From Portulaca oleracea (Eukaryota > Streptophyta > Magnoliopsida > Caryophyllales > Portulacaceae), in assembly GCA_029582165.1 (NCBI GenBank), contig CM055881.1, positions 28,328,094 through 28,392,093 of the forward strand: 64,000 nucleotides of DNA, given 5' to 3'. The stretch's first letter is position 1. Every line of letters begins with the position of its first letter. The notes beneath the pieces are model-generated. The model ran no database searches and had not been told where the DNA came from. It saw nothing but the letters and a program-made list of their open reading frames with translations. Positions 12,853 through 24,832 of the stretch are shown piece after piece. Both the position numbers and the translations under genes were made by a program.

Positions 12853-15240
12853 ACATGGAACTAAATGGAGAAGCAAGTATCATGCTTGGATCATCCTCCT
12901 TCAGGAAAGTATGCAAGTGATGCTCAAAACTTGTGCACTAGCTATGAGAACTGACTGTGGTAGTTCTATCTAAATGGTCTTTTGGACTTCTCAATGACAT
13001 TGTTGTACCAAGGCTGATTGTAAGGAGTTTCTAGGATGGTCCCCAACACTTTTCATACTTGTATAAGCAAAAAAATTATATAGATAGATCAAAACATTAA
13101 TAACTTTAACCAAACTAGTAAGAAGAGTATATCTTATTCCTAAGATGGAATATATTGTACAGAAAACAAAGTGGATGCATGCATAGTATAGTATTCGTAG
13201 TTAAACTTCATATCCTAACTCATTGTTTAACATCGCCGAAGCCCTCTAATAGGTGAAGAACTCAAGAAGCAGCAGACACTGAAGCAAAATTATTACCATT
13301 AAATTTGCATTACATATAATACTAGATGCACCTAACACTTGTAATTACTACTACTAAGAAAGTTCACAACACAAGAAATTGTAATTACTACTACTACTAC
13401 TTGACAGCAAGTTCAGTTTGGGATGATTTACCAACAACAAATCTAATGCGCTAAACATGACAAATTTAAATACATACCTGGAGGAGGGTGAGGGAATTGG
13501 TATGAACTATCTTCTAAGCAATCATGTAACACAACTAGATCATGTACATTTCCTTCCCATCCGCAATAGATGAAGGTGAACAAGAAATCAAATGTCACAA
13601 CTACTAAAACATTCCAGGTCTTTGTTTATTTTGTGTTCTTGCAGGGTACTCACATGTCATCATCAATGACACGCTTGATATCTGTGTTGTTCAAAGCTCC
13701 AATTGCATTCTGATCATGAAAAAGATGAAATTGAATTATCCCCTATAATTGTGTTCTAAACTACACACATACATCACACAAGGTTACCTTAAAGTGATTT
13801 AGGTATTAGGGTTCTGCTTCTCAAAAGAAGGGTTGCACTTCATGCCTGGAATTTCCATGAGAATAGATGATGTCACTTGACCCCTAGAGTGCTCCTATAA
13901 CATAATTATGGTATTTGGCTAGGGCTGTGTGTAACATTTTGAAGGTGCAGAGGATGTCCCGACTGTTAGAACCGAGGTCAACAAATGTAACAATGCTATA
14001 ACAATCTCATTATATTTAAGAAATCTACCCTTGGGAACAAGGTTTTTCTCTGCAAATATCTTCACAAGGATGATGAATATATCCACTTTGAGGCAGCAAC
14101 ATTGGTGACATAATTCATGCATTACAAGGTGGTGTCTAAGCAATGGCTGAGTCAAGGCCACTTAGATAGACGTGAAGTTAAAGGTTATGCATTACAAGCT
14201 GGCTAGGGGAAGTAGATTGTCACCATAAGGGTCAAGTTGAGGTGATAATCTTGTAAGAAAAGGAAAAATTCCAAGAAAATTAGGTACATTATCATGAGCG
14301 AAGACAAGGGTCTCAGCCCTATCTTGCCGATACCCAAGAATTCAGCTTCTCAGAAACTAGAATGCTCAGGAGCAACACAATAGTAGGTATGCGCATGGAA
14401 GAAAGAGGAGCAAAAGCAATGAGATCATGGGGAAACATGTGGACAAAGTAAGGGCACTTTTAGGCACGAGAAAGGATCATTGGTTGTTATTAGGGGATAG
14501 CTAATGACATCCAAAACGAAGCAAATGGAGCACTAGTACTGTTTCTTTAAGTACCTCTTATTATAGTTTGTCTTCTTTTGTAGGTGCAGTTTATGTGAGT
14601 CTTGTGTTTGTAGGTTCCAATGGGTTACGAAGGTCCAACTGACAACCTAGTTGTACTAGCTAGGAAAAATTGGCAAGTGTAATTTTATTTTCGTATTTAA
14701 ATGACTATTCACAATTGAATTTTATAATAGTTATTTGAAAGGTGAGCTATTTACAATTTCTATTGTAAAAGGTCATTCACATCTAAGAAAAACCTCTAAG
14801 CTATATTTGTTAGAATTTTATCATAGAAAAATATCAAATATGTATATTTACAATTTTGAAAAAAACAACAGGCACACACATAATAACAAATTTTACGTGG
14901 TTCCCCGCGATCTCCCCCAATTTCTCGCCCCAAGTGTTTTTTTCTTTTCCTAAAAGGAAGGTTAGTTTACTCAATGCATATCTTGAATTAATTTAATTTT
15001 AAATTTAATTATGTCAAAAATCTGTTTTTTGTGAGCACGAAGGCCAAACATTCCTATGGAAATCTCCTATTAATGGAATAAAATTAGTTGGAATATGAGG
15101 TGGGTTAATATGGGCCATCCATATTAATGTAATGAGAAGGAAGGCTTCCGAGGAATCCGGGTTCGGGTTGAAAAGAAGGAAAGTAGAGAACTAAACTTAC
15201 TGGGGAAGTAAAAACGAGACAACAAAGATAGGGATACGGG
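12853..15240. other. Intergenic, no gene seen
   Basis: AT-rich sequence with no recognisable protein, RNA gene or bounded mobile element. Short reading frames here have no family resemblance that I can see. Confidence 0.5.
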
Positions 15241-15289
15241 CGGGCCGTTGTATGATCCGAAAGAGGCTTCTGGATCTTTCGCTTTGTTT

Positions 15290-15780
15290 GTTCCTCTTTC
15301 TCTCTCTCCTCTTTATCTCTCTTCCGATTCCACAATGAAAACTCTTCTTCTTCTTCCTCTTCTCCTCCTTCCTATTCTCTTACCCTTATTGCCGCCTCTC
15401 AATCTTCAGATCTACCATCGCCTCTTCGTTTTCCCTCTCTTTCTCTTTAAGTATTCCATTGGCGACCTTCGATTTCCCATTCTTCCGACCCCTTGCTTGG
15501 CGATTTTGTGGATTTTCTTTCAGTTTCGTCGGATTTCGTCGCCTTCGTTATCGTCAATTTGAGGTAATTTTTGTTTTTTCTTTTGGGTTTTTCATGGTTT
15601 GGTCTTTCAATTCGTGCAATTTCTGATCTTTTGGATTCGGTATCGTTCTTGAATCGTGATTGATTGTGAATTTAGGGTTTCGGAAGTTTGTGCGAAGGCG
15701 AATTTCGATTCGTAGCTTTTTCTTCGTGAAATTAGGGTTTTCGCGTTCTCTCTCGGATGCTTCTCAGCCGCTCAGGGAAC
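15290..15780 (+). promoter_or_regulatory. Probable 5' leader of the SPT2 gene
   Basis: A long CT-rich stretch (15290-15400) is followed by a possible leader intron donor at 15563 (TTTGAG|GTAATTTTTG) before the first coding ATG. Pyrimidine-rich leaders and 5' UTR introns are common in plant housekeeping genes. I cannot place the transcription start. Confidence 0.4.
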
Positions 15781-18700
15781 ATGCGTGGGCACGGCCGGGT
15801 AAGCAAGCGACAATCGAAATTAGAATTTGATTGGAATTCATTGCATAGTTTGATTTTGAAGTCGGTTGTCGATTTTTTTTTCTTTTGTTTCGGATTGGAT
15901 TATTAGGTTGAAGAGGATTTGGATGAATACGAGGACGAATACGCAGATGAATATGCAGATGAATATGAAGACGAAGAGGAGGAAGAGGAGGAAGTGCGGG
16001 AAGATGAGCCTTTATCAGAAGAAGCCATGAAATACCTTGATCTCAGGCAACGATTGAAAGAACGACTCAGGTCCAAGTTGAGAAAGGAGAATGGTGTTCG
16101 TGCAGGCAAGGAGCCATTAAGGCCTGCAGCGGTGCAGAAGTATGTTCCATGTTCTTGTAATGGGTCCTTAATCCTCTAAAAAAAGTGATGGGTTCAAACT
16201 TACATTGGATTGTTTTTGCCGACAATATTCTTGGCTATATGTCTTAGCAGATGGCTTAATCGAATTCTACATTGCAGGTTTGGATCCTTTTTCGGTCCTT
16301 CGAAGCCGGTGATTGCTGACAGAGTCATCCAAGAAAGCAGGTCGTTGTTAGAGACTCAGCACTTGGCAGCTAAAGCGTCTACCTCTCAAAGTGAAGTATG
16401 TATATTTTGTTATGAGTTACAAAGATTTCTCCTTCAGCTCTCCCCATGGCTGAAAGCTTAATTTTGATTCTTATATATTGATGTATCAGTAAATGGTACC
16501 TAGGACTCAGAATTTGGTTTTATGGTATTGTCCGGTAGAACTGCATTGCTTGTGCTTTTGTTCTGCTGGAAACGAGGTCATGCTGTAGTTTACCTGAGCC
16601 TACTGTGTGAACATTAGACTGTTCTGTATCCTTCTTTTAGAATACTGATTTGAGACGCTCTTACTTCTTTTTGCAGGGGAAGAAGGCACCTGTTTCATCA
16701 AGTACTGGAGCAAAAAATGGAGTTATTAGGAAGCCGCCTCCCCCTCCGGTAGCAACCTGGACTTGATTGTATACTATTTTGTTGCATGTCCCGACTACTA
16801 GAAAGGCATATTGATTGGGACCTTTTCCATGTCCAGGTGAAATCAAAAGCTCAGCTAATCAAGGCCACAAGAGATTACTCTTTTCTATTATCTGATGATG
16901 CTGATATCCCGAAACCATCGAAAGATCCTGGTCCTTCGAAGAGTTCACTTCCAAAGCCTGGTGTGTTTCTTTTTCTATATGTAATGCGTTTGCTAGCCAA
17001 ATCTCCGATATATGCATGCTATTTCTTATTTTCATAACCTAATACAGGGTTTTTGCTGGTCTTGAAGATGCAAGATCAGCTCAGGTGCCAACCAAGAGCA
17101 TCCAGCCATCTTCTCATTCTGGCGCTAAACGGGCTAACAGTCATGATCACAGGAATGGTCATGAGCAAAGAAAGCCATCCTCTGGGGTTGCCCATGCACG
17201 TCCAGCTCAGGCTTCAGCTTCTCAGAAGCTGAACTCTGGAAATAACAGAGGGAGTCTCTCTTCTGATCCCAGAAAACAAGTGGATTTGAGAAAGCAACCT
17301 CATCCTAATAAGCAGCTTGGAAGCAGTCACGGAAATGAACTTGCTAGACCTAGTGGAACTGCTAGACCTAGTGGAACTGCTAGACCAGCTGCTGCATCGA
17401 AAGTCTTGCCTCCGAAAAAGCCATTGCCTTCCAATGAGAGAAGAGCCTCTGTTGGTTCCATGGAGAAAAGGGTGCCTGTTGGTTCCTCAGAGCGAAAGGT
17501 ACCTGCTCCATCTTCTGGAAGTAAGATGATGGCTGCTCCCAAGAATTCTACTGTCAATGGGCAAAGGATGCCCATGGTGAAATCACAGACATCTGCTATG
17601 AATAACCGTTTGGAGCACAGGCCCAATATCCAAAGAAATGGGGAGGGGAAAATCATGAAGAAACCGCATGCACCAGAACCAAGAAATCAGGTTTACTGCT
17701 TGTGTATACTTTTCATTTTTGTCGATTCTGCTTAGTAGTTCTGGAATTCCTTTTGCTGACCTACGTTTGTCTCTACTATTTCTTTACCCTAGATAGCAAG
17801 ACCACAGAAGCAAGATCCCTATCGAGCTAGTTCACAAAAGGATGCATATATTAAAAAGCCGAAGCCTGCTGGACAGTCCAGTCTACAGCGGCCTGGCTCT
17901 TCAAGTAGAGAGCAGCACAGTAGAAAACGAAGGGCGGAAGATTCTGATGACGACGGACCTGGATTTGACTTCAGATCTGAGATCAGGAAGATGTTTGGGT
18001 AATGTTCCTGGCTCTTTGCTTATATGCTTTGTTGATGATATCTTTTGGTGTTATGGGTGTTTTCCTTCATTTGGGTTGGAAAATGCTGTGACGGGCCTTT
18101 TTATTGAGAAACATCAAAATCCAATTTCATGGAAAGTATTACCAAGCTGGCTGTGAGTTCATATGTTGGGTTGAGCAATGAGGGCTAAAGGGAAGTTGAA
18201 ATCTTAGCACTTCATTCTGTGGCTTGTATGGATATTGTACTGACTTTCTGTGCCTGATTTGAGATGGGTTTGGGTCCTAGGGGTCATTCAGGTACTTTAG
18301 TGGGTTATGTTTCTGAACCACATGTATGCTGTCTTACTTGTTGATTGTCATGTAGGCGTCCCACACGTTATTATGATGATGAGGATGATGACGATGACTG
18401 CATGGAAGTCGGCTTTGACACTATAATGCAAGAGGAGAAGAGAAGGTACGTGTGGTTGGTATTCTTTTGAAGAAAAAAGAAAAAGATTTTCTGCTTTATG
18501 ATTGAGAAGATAGCTGGCTGCAATTCATCTTTTAGTTGCTTCCTATCTGTTCTTGGTTTCTGTATAGCAACCTTTCTAGAGGCAAACAGAGTATTCAAAT
18601 TTTTCAAGCATACATGTCCAGACATCAACCTGCATTCCTTTCCAAGGAGTCTTATGCTTGGTGCACTGTATATGAATTGTGTTACATATTCATCAGTGAA

Positions 18701-18992
18701 CTGCTTGGAGGGTAGTCTGTTCATGTTTCTGTGCTTGTGCATGTTTAATTGAGTGTTGGATAGTTTTTGCAAGTCATTTTCATGATTGTGTCGATTTTTT
18801 CAGTCTTTTTCATTAGTGCACATTCTGTCACATTTATGTAAGGGTTCTGTCCAGCTAAACATGTCTTTTCTGTAATGCAGTGCAAAAATAGCTAAGAAGG
18901 AAGATGATGAAGAACTGATCAAAATTATGGAAGAAGAAAGACAAGAAAGGCTAAGAAAGCAAGCAAAGATGCGCAAGATGGGCCACCGGTGA
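15781..18992 (+). CDS. SPT2 family chromatin protein (histone chaperone)
   Basis: Nine exons join in phase: 15781-15798, 15907-16139, 16278-16395, 16677-16748, 16837-about 16964, 17048-17690, 17793-17998, 18356-18445 and 18881-18992 (stop TGA), about 539 residues. An in-frame ATG at 15757 would add eight residues. Seen: a strongly acidic N-terminus of DEYEDE repeats, a long low-complexity basic/serine middle, and the diagnostic C-terminal SPT2 domain (FRSEIRKMFG, an acidic run, then EVGFDTIMQEEKRSAKIAKK and a charged helix ending RKMGHR). SPT2 domains bind histones H3-H4 and act in transcription elongation and chromatin upkeep in the nucleus. The donor of exon 5 is ambiguous (GT at 16961, 16963 or 16965); only the last keeps the frame with the next acceptor. 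Confidence 0.88.
17341..17390 (+). repeat. Short in-gene tandem repeat in SPT2
   Basis: An 18-base unit (GCTAGACCTAGTGGAACT) is tandemly repeated, giving the peptide repeat ARPSGT in the disordered middle of the SPT2 protein. It is in frame and probably neutral. Confidence 0.8.
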
Positions 18993-19620
18993 AGGGATGA
19001 ATTTAGTGATTCCCACATACATTCAGTAGATGATTATTCCCACCACAGTGGCTGAATTGTGGTATCTTGAGAAAATGGCAATGAAATCTGAAGCAACTTT
19101 CATAGGTTGTTGTCATGAAGAAAGCAGCTTTGTCATCATGCCATTGGCTTCTGGGAAATATGCTCTGATTTTGAGTTAAATCCATGTAAAGATTATGCAA
19201 ATGCGGGCCCTTTTTCTTAGATAGAAAGGAGCTCGAGACACACGACATATATTGTTGGCCAAAGTTGATGGTGTGGAGGTTGGAATCAGCAGTGCCTGCT
19301 GTTGGGAGTTGTTGAGAGGGAGCAAATCAGTCCAGGACTGAGACTCTTGACTATATTGATTCATTATTCGCGCTTTTTCATCAGTGCCATTGAACCCAAG
19401 GTTCGTTCTGGACTGTCATAGGATATGATATGATATGATGGATGGGTGATGACAGGCAGTTGGTTTTGGTTTCTTTTTCGGTCTATTGATTAGGATTTTC
19501 CTTCTTTTTGGGTGTGGGAGAATAGAATTGGACATAAAGGGGCTTTGAATTCAATTTAGTATTTAAGCTTGTTGAGTTCCTTTCTTCCTTTGTAATAAAG
19601 TGTACATCAGTCGCTGGCAG
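18993..19620 (+). other. SPT2 3' UTR with candidate polyadenylation signal
   Basis: Non-coding sequence after the SPT2 stop. AATAAA at 19594-19599, followed by T/G-rich sequence, is a plausible near-upstream polyadenylation element. The exact cleavage site is not evident. Confidence 0.5.
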
Positions 19621-20074
19621 CGACCTTTTTCACTTCGGATTGGCAATTACTTAATACCCCACCCACCAAAAAAAAAATTTAAAAAAAAAACAAAAGAAAC
19701 TGACTGACAAAGGAAAATTTGGGGTGAAGCTAGTATAAATAGGGGGATCCATGCATGTAGAAAAAAGATTAACGAGAATGTGATTGTCATTATAATCTTG
19801 TAGAACTAAAGAGGTGATTGTTGAGTTATTATCCTATCTTTCAAGTTCTTTATCATTCTACCAAGGATTAACTGTAAAATTGCCGGTAGTTGCCTTTCAT
19901 TAGAAACAAATCACAATCTTGTAGTCACAATGGTAAAATTTTACATATACCTTCAAATGTAGCCCTATAAGAGCACCCTAGTGGAGGGCGATTTTGAATG
20001 ATTCCCCTCAGCCCCTCGCCCACTGATTACGATAAGTGTTTATCACATTGATGATGGTGGGTGACTTACATTTA

Positions 20075-20481
20075 TGGTGTGTTTGGTTGCAATTGTTTCC
20101 CAGAAAAGTTTGTCAACTTTCCTAAGTTGACTAAATTTTTCCGTGTTTGGTTGCAAAATGAGCATAGGAAAGTTTTGGAACGGATCCCACTATTTTCTCA
20201 AGGTAGATGGGAAAAACTTCCCATGGCGAGCTTGGGAAAGTTTCTTTCTCATGGGAAAGGGAATTTTTTCTTAATTTAATTTCCCAAAATGCCCTAAAAG
20301 AATTTTTATAAATTTAATATATAACAATAGTTTGGACATTTTGAGTAAGTTTTCCTACAAACTTTTCCATGTTAACCAAACATTAGGAAATATTTTTTCC
20401 AGTAAAAACTTTCCTAGGAAAAGCTTTCCCGGGAAAAAGTTCCCTAGGAAATATTTACTTGGGAAAGAACCAAACGCACCC
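20075..20481. mobile_element. Tourist-like MITE
   Basis: Terminal inverted repeats TGGTGTGTTTGGTTG (left) and AACCAAACGCACCC (right, inverted match) enclose 407 bp of non-coding, GGAAAGTTTT-rich sequence. TTA lies directly outside both ends, the usual 3-bp duplication of PIF/Harbinger-type MITEs. There is no coding capacity. Confidence 0.6.
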
Positions 20482-20484
20482 TTA

Positions 20485-21660
20485 GTATTTGGGGGTAATT
20501 TTATGTTGACTCAGTGTTCTTTACGGAAGCAGATGTTGCCTCATGCTTGTCATTGAAGAATATTATTGATAGATTCTGTAACAATCAATTTGTAGGTGAT
20601 TGGGTTGATTCTCAAGAACATTGTCCAGTTTAATTCTAAGTTTCTTAATCTTTCTACTAGTTGATACTCCATAAGCAACCTATCAGAACTCTAGAAGAGA
20701 TTCCAAAAGCAACATTTCAGCTTAAAGAAATACTATAATATAAAAGGTTTGGAAAAACCAAGTTTTTGACTCCTAAAGAATCTCATTGTTGATTGCTTTG
20801 ATGAAAGTGTTAGAAATGAAAGACAATTGCAAAAGCAATTGCAAAAGCAATTTGTCATGGTTTTCAAGTTGAAAACTTTGAGATGACCTTTCGTGATTAG
20901 TCAAGTAATTTACCAAATGTGATAAAGGGTTATACATAGACTATGCACACCAGTAAAGTACACCAATGGTTAGGAGATCACTTGATGGAAACACATTTTC
21001 TACAATTTATTAGGTGCACCCGGAGCATGTGTTCTAGATATTACGATTGTTCACCCATATATATTAGGATGTTCACTCGCAAATATCTGGATTGTTCACC
21101 CATATCTACAACGTTGTTCACTCTTATTACTATAGACTATATTTGTTCACTCACAAATATCTAGAACATATGCTCTGCATGCATGTAGTATATATTGCAC
21201 ATTTTCTTCCTTCTTAGATCCTGAAAAGATGATGAGAAACTTCGTGGTCCTGAAGTACCGTATTCGGGTCGGAAAATAGTGAATATCAATCTTGAAGTAC
21301 CTGGCTACCTGCTATGAGTGTTGAGATACCATATTTGAATGCTATTTAAGCATTGATGTATCTCGTTAGTTATATTATATCATTTTAGTGTCTTCGAGGT
21401 ACAATTGATATGAGTATATTTTATCCTCGTGAAGTAACTAGCTACGCTTATGCTAGATAATGTCATATCGCTAACTGTATTTATTTACCAAGTGACTTTA
21501 AATGCATCATTTTAAAAGTTACTCAGTAAATCAGGTTACATCATCTTAGAGATGCTTGCTGATGTTCACATTGGGGGGGGGGGGGAGGGGAGAGAGTTAA
21601 TACGTGTCGTACTCTTTTTCCATTGTATGAGGTTCTACCTGCAATTTATTCCCTTTGGGT
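20485..21660. other. Intergenic with small repeats
   Basis: No gene is seen. It holds an imperfect GTTCAC...ATATCT repeat (21047-21165), a triplicated AATTGCAAAAGC unit (20824-20855) and a poly(G) run at about 21572-21585. Confidence 0.5.
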
Positions 21661-22321
21661 TTTCTTGGAAAAGTTTTTGATGAAGCAGCATATGCTGACA
21701 TATCAAGAATTATGTATTTTTTTTTCCTTCATTGGAGTTTTTCCCGGTAAGATTTTTACAAAGCATATTTGTTTAAAAATGAATATTTCAAAGGGAAACA
21801 TTATGAAATATTTTAGTATGAATATCCATTTTACATGTGCATGTATTAGGATATAGATATATATTATCATAAAGTTGACATGCCTCGGAGGCCAAGGATG
21901 TTTGTTCTACCTATATCCTACTCCCTTCGTTCCATATTAATTGTCATAATTTGGACTTTTATAGTCTCCAAAATCATTCTTTAATTGATAATTTCTTGGG
22001 AAAGTTTTTGATGAAGCAGCATATGCTGCCATATCAAGAATTATGTACTTTTTTTTTCCTTCATTGGAGTTTTTCCCGGTAAGGTTTTTACAAAGCATAT
22101 TTGTTTAAAATGAATATTTCAAAGGGAAACATTATGAAATATTTTAGTATGAATATCCATTTTACATGTGCACGTGTTAGGATATAGTATATATTATCAT
22201 AAAGTTGACATGCCCCGGAGGCCAAGGATGTTTGTTCTACCTATATCCTACTCCCTTCGTTCCATATTAATTGTCATAATTTGGACTTTTATTGTCTCCA
22301 AAATCATTCTTTAATTGATAA
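21661..22321. repeat. 331-bp tandem duplication
   Basis: 21661-21991 and 21992-22321 are nearly identical, with few substitutions and single-base length changes. Each copy begins TTTCTTGG and ends within the first 70 bases of a Stowaway-like MITE, so the duplication copied the left part of the MITE with its flank. Confidence 0.85.
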
Positions 22322-22507
22322 TTTCTTACATAATATGTTATTAGCAATTGCAATATTATACTTTTATGATAATATTTTTTGTTACGAATCTGATGATCGT
22401 AATTTTATATAGCAACTCATTGTATATATTGAGATATTTATGGTCAAAATGTTTAAAATTTGACTGCACAATTTTCAAAAATGACAAATAATATGGAACG
22501 GAGGGAG
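22251..22507. mobile_element. Stowaway-like MITE
   Basis: The left end CTCCCTTCGTTCCATATTAA and right end GGAACGGAGGGAG form an inverted repeat flanked by TA at both ends, the signature of Tc1/mariner-type Stowaway elements. An extra copy of its left 71 bp is at 21921-21991. Confidence 0.8.
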
Positions 22508-22954
22508 TACGTTGTTAAAACCGGACCGCTCGGACCATTTCAACCGGTTGGACCGAACTGTTTAGTAGACAGGGTCGGTTCTAGTTTAAACATGTTTTGC
22601 AAGTCTAAGTGTCTAACTGGCTGAAACCGAAGAAAACCGGTCAACCCGGTTCAACTCTGAACCGGTTGTTGGACCGGGTTTTATTTTGGGAAAAAGAAAA
22701 ACCAAACAGATCCTCCTTTGTCAAAGGTCGTCAATGGCAGACTTATCTGGCTTTGGTGGGTTCATTTCCTTCCTGTTCTAGTATCTATCTCTCTCTTTTG
22801 CCATTTGCTCTGTAAAATTGCATGTGCAGCTATTATTTTTGCTCTTTTTATTTAATTTTTAGGTTTCGTTTTAATTCAATCTAAATTGTATATTAGATTT
22901 TTTCATTTATGTAGGGTTGAATGGTGGACTTGATATATGAGTATGACGATAATT

Positions 22955-23202
22955 TTTATATAAGACCGTCTCACCATAAATTTATTGTAAGACATAATTT
23001 TGTGGTGAGTATTTACGAATAAAGGGGTGACCAATAACTAATTAGGGTTGATTATGATAAAAGTCACGGCATGATAAATAGTTAGTCATCTTCATATTAA
23101 AAAGTCATTCTAATATCACTAGTCGGAGTAAACATTAGAAAAGTCATCTGGTGAGAAATCCATCTCACGATAAATTTACGTAAGTTGATCTTATACTAGA
23201 AC
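22955..23202. mobile_element. Small inverted-repeat element, GACCGTCTCACC type
   Basis: The left end TATAAGACCGTCTCACCATA is matched in inverted orientation by the right end (ACGTAAGTTGATCTTATA), with an intervening non-coding segment. A relative lies at 30543-30805. The transposase superfamily is not clear. Confidence 0.55.
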
Positions 23203-23587
23203 TTGCATATGAACATATAGTTGTGAACTTTAGGCTATATCAATACAGAATACGCATATTCTAAGGAATGGTTTGTTGGGGGAAATATATGATTTTTCTT
23301 TTTACTCATTACCTGGGCATGCCAATTTTGATAGGTTCAACTAGGTACCTGAATGAATCGGTCCAATCTGGTCAAGCCGATCCGACCAGTTATCCCATTG
23401 ACCCATGGCCGGTCCGGATCTGACAATCTAGCAATCTAGCGTATATCCCCTTCTATGAGCAACGAAGTGATACTGTTCTTCCTCCCAATTCTCTCATCTT
23501 ATTATTTCTCCATTCTCAATCTCTCTTCTCCCAAATAGTTTCAATTATAATTCAATTGCAACAAATATGACAATATTATGAAACATA

Positions 23588-23833
23588 CTCTCTCTATACC
23601 TTATTAATTGTTTTATATTGTCACTGTCTCCAAGTTATTATTTGATTGATATTATCTTGTATAATATTATATTAACAATTGTAATATTATACTTTTATGA
23701 TAGTAATCTTCGTTACAAATTTAACAGTAATAATCTTACGTAACAAGTCATATATTGAGAAATTTATGGTAAAAAATTTTAACATTTAACCGTATAATTT
23801 CCAAAAATAATAATTAATATGAAACGAAGGGAG
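23588..23833. mobile_element. Stowaway-like MITE
   Basis: The ends CTCTCTCTATACCTTATTAA and ATGAAACGAAGGGAG are flanked by TA on both sides. It is non-coding and more diverged than the copy at 22251. Confidence 0.65.
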
Positions 23834-24295
23834 TATAACAGTAATTCTGCTACATGACAGATAGGCCTAATTTCTTTGTTAAATATCATTAGTCATCAGA
23901 AGCATGAAATGTTGCGTGCTAAAGAAATAAAATGATGAGATTTATCAGCATCGTAAATGGCAAAATCCTCCTATTATTTCAGATTCAGAATGGTGCTTTT
24001 AGAGGAGTTGACACTACATGCCTTTTTCTTAGCTAAAAGAATACATTTTTAAATTGCAATACAAATTAAAATTCAAACTAGTTTCAGTGAATATTTCCTG
24101 ACTAAAATTTAGGAACAAATTTTAAAAATAGAAAGGCAACGAAATGAAGCCATGTAAGCTAAAGAAGCTCTGCACTTTAAAATCATAAAGAAGAAGGTCA
24201 ACATTTCTTTCATAAGAAAGTTTTTCATTACAACGATTTAAGAACTCAAAACGAATTTCTCCCAAGACCGTACCTTTCCTAGATGCATTATGGCC

Positions 24296-24694
24296 CAGTG
24301 ACGGATCCAAAATTTAAGGTTAGTGGTGTGAAGAATAATTTATTTGAATAACAAAATTGAACTGTGGAATAAAAAGATGAATATAAATACACAAATAAAA
24401 GGCAAAATTCAACATTTTAGGTTTTGCATGGACTATTCAGAGTCAGGTTCACAAACACCATGATAAACAAAAAAAACTTAAAAGAGATGCTCTTGAAACA
24501 TTGAACCACATGCACAATCCCTTAGCAAAAACCAGTGCAAGCCACCAAATTACCCATTTGTTTACGATTACACATGGTGTCAAGTAATACATAACACGTT
24601 TTTGGCTTTTTCGTTTTTAAAGCAGAATTTTTTCCCTAATTTCAGTGGTGTCAATTTTGACACCACTCAATATACACTAGATCCGCCCCCGGTG
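24296..24694. mobile_element. Putative inverted-repeat element near the APC4 3' end
   Basis: CAGTGACGGATCC at the left is partly matched by the inverted right end CTAGATCCGCCCCCGGTG. A near-terminal palindrome joins GTGGTGTCAA with TTGACACCAC. It is non-coding; the superfamily and duplication were not resolved. Confidence 0.4.
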
Positions 24695-24832
24695 AGGGCC
24701 CCTAATAATCCAACATTCCAAGGATCTCTTATAAATATGATAGCACAGTCCTCGTCGCATTCAGGTTAGAGCACCAGTCATGTTTCTGTCTGTGAAGGAA
24801 GAGAAAAAGGAGCAAGGGAATGAAGGAGTCAT

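Noticed and set aside
15248..15562. Leucine-rich open frame before the SPT2 gene
   Set aside because: The CT-rich leader reads as leucine, proline and serine by composition; the real SPT2 coding starts at 15781.
18371..18772. 133-codon frame antisense to SPT2
   Set aside because: It is a mirror of the acidic GAT-rich exon and adjoining intron, with a poly-serine end and no recognisable domain.
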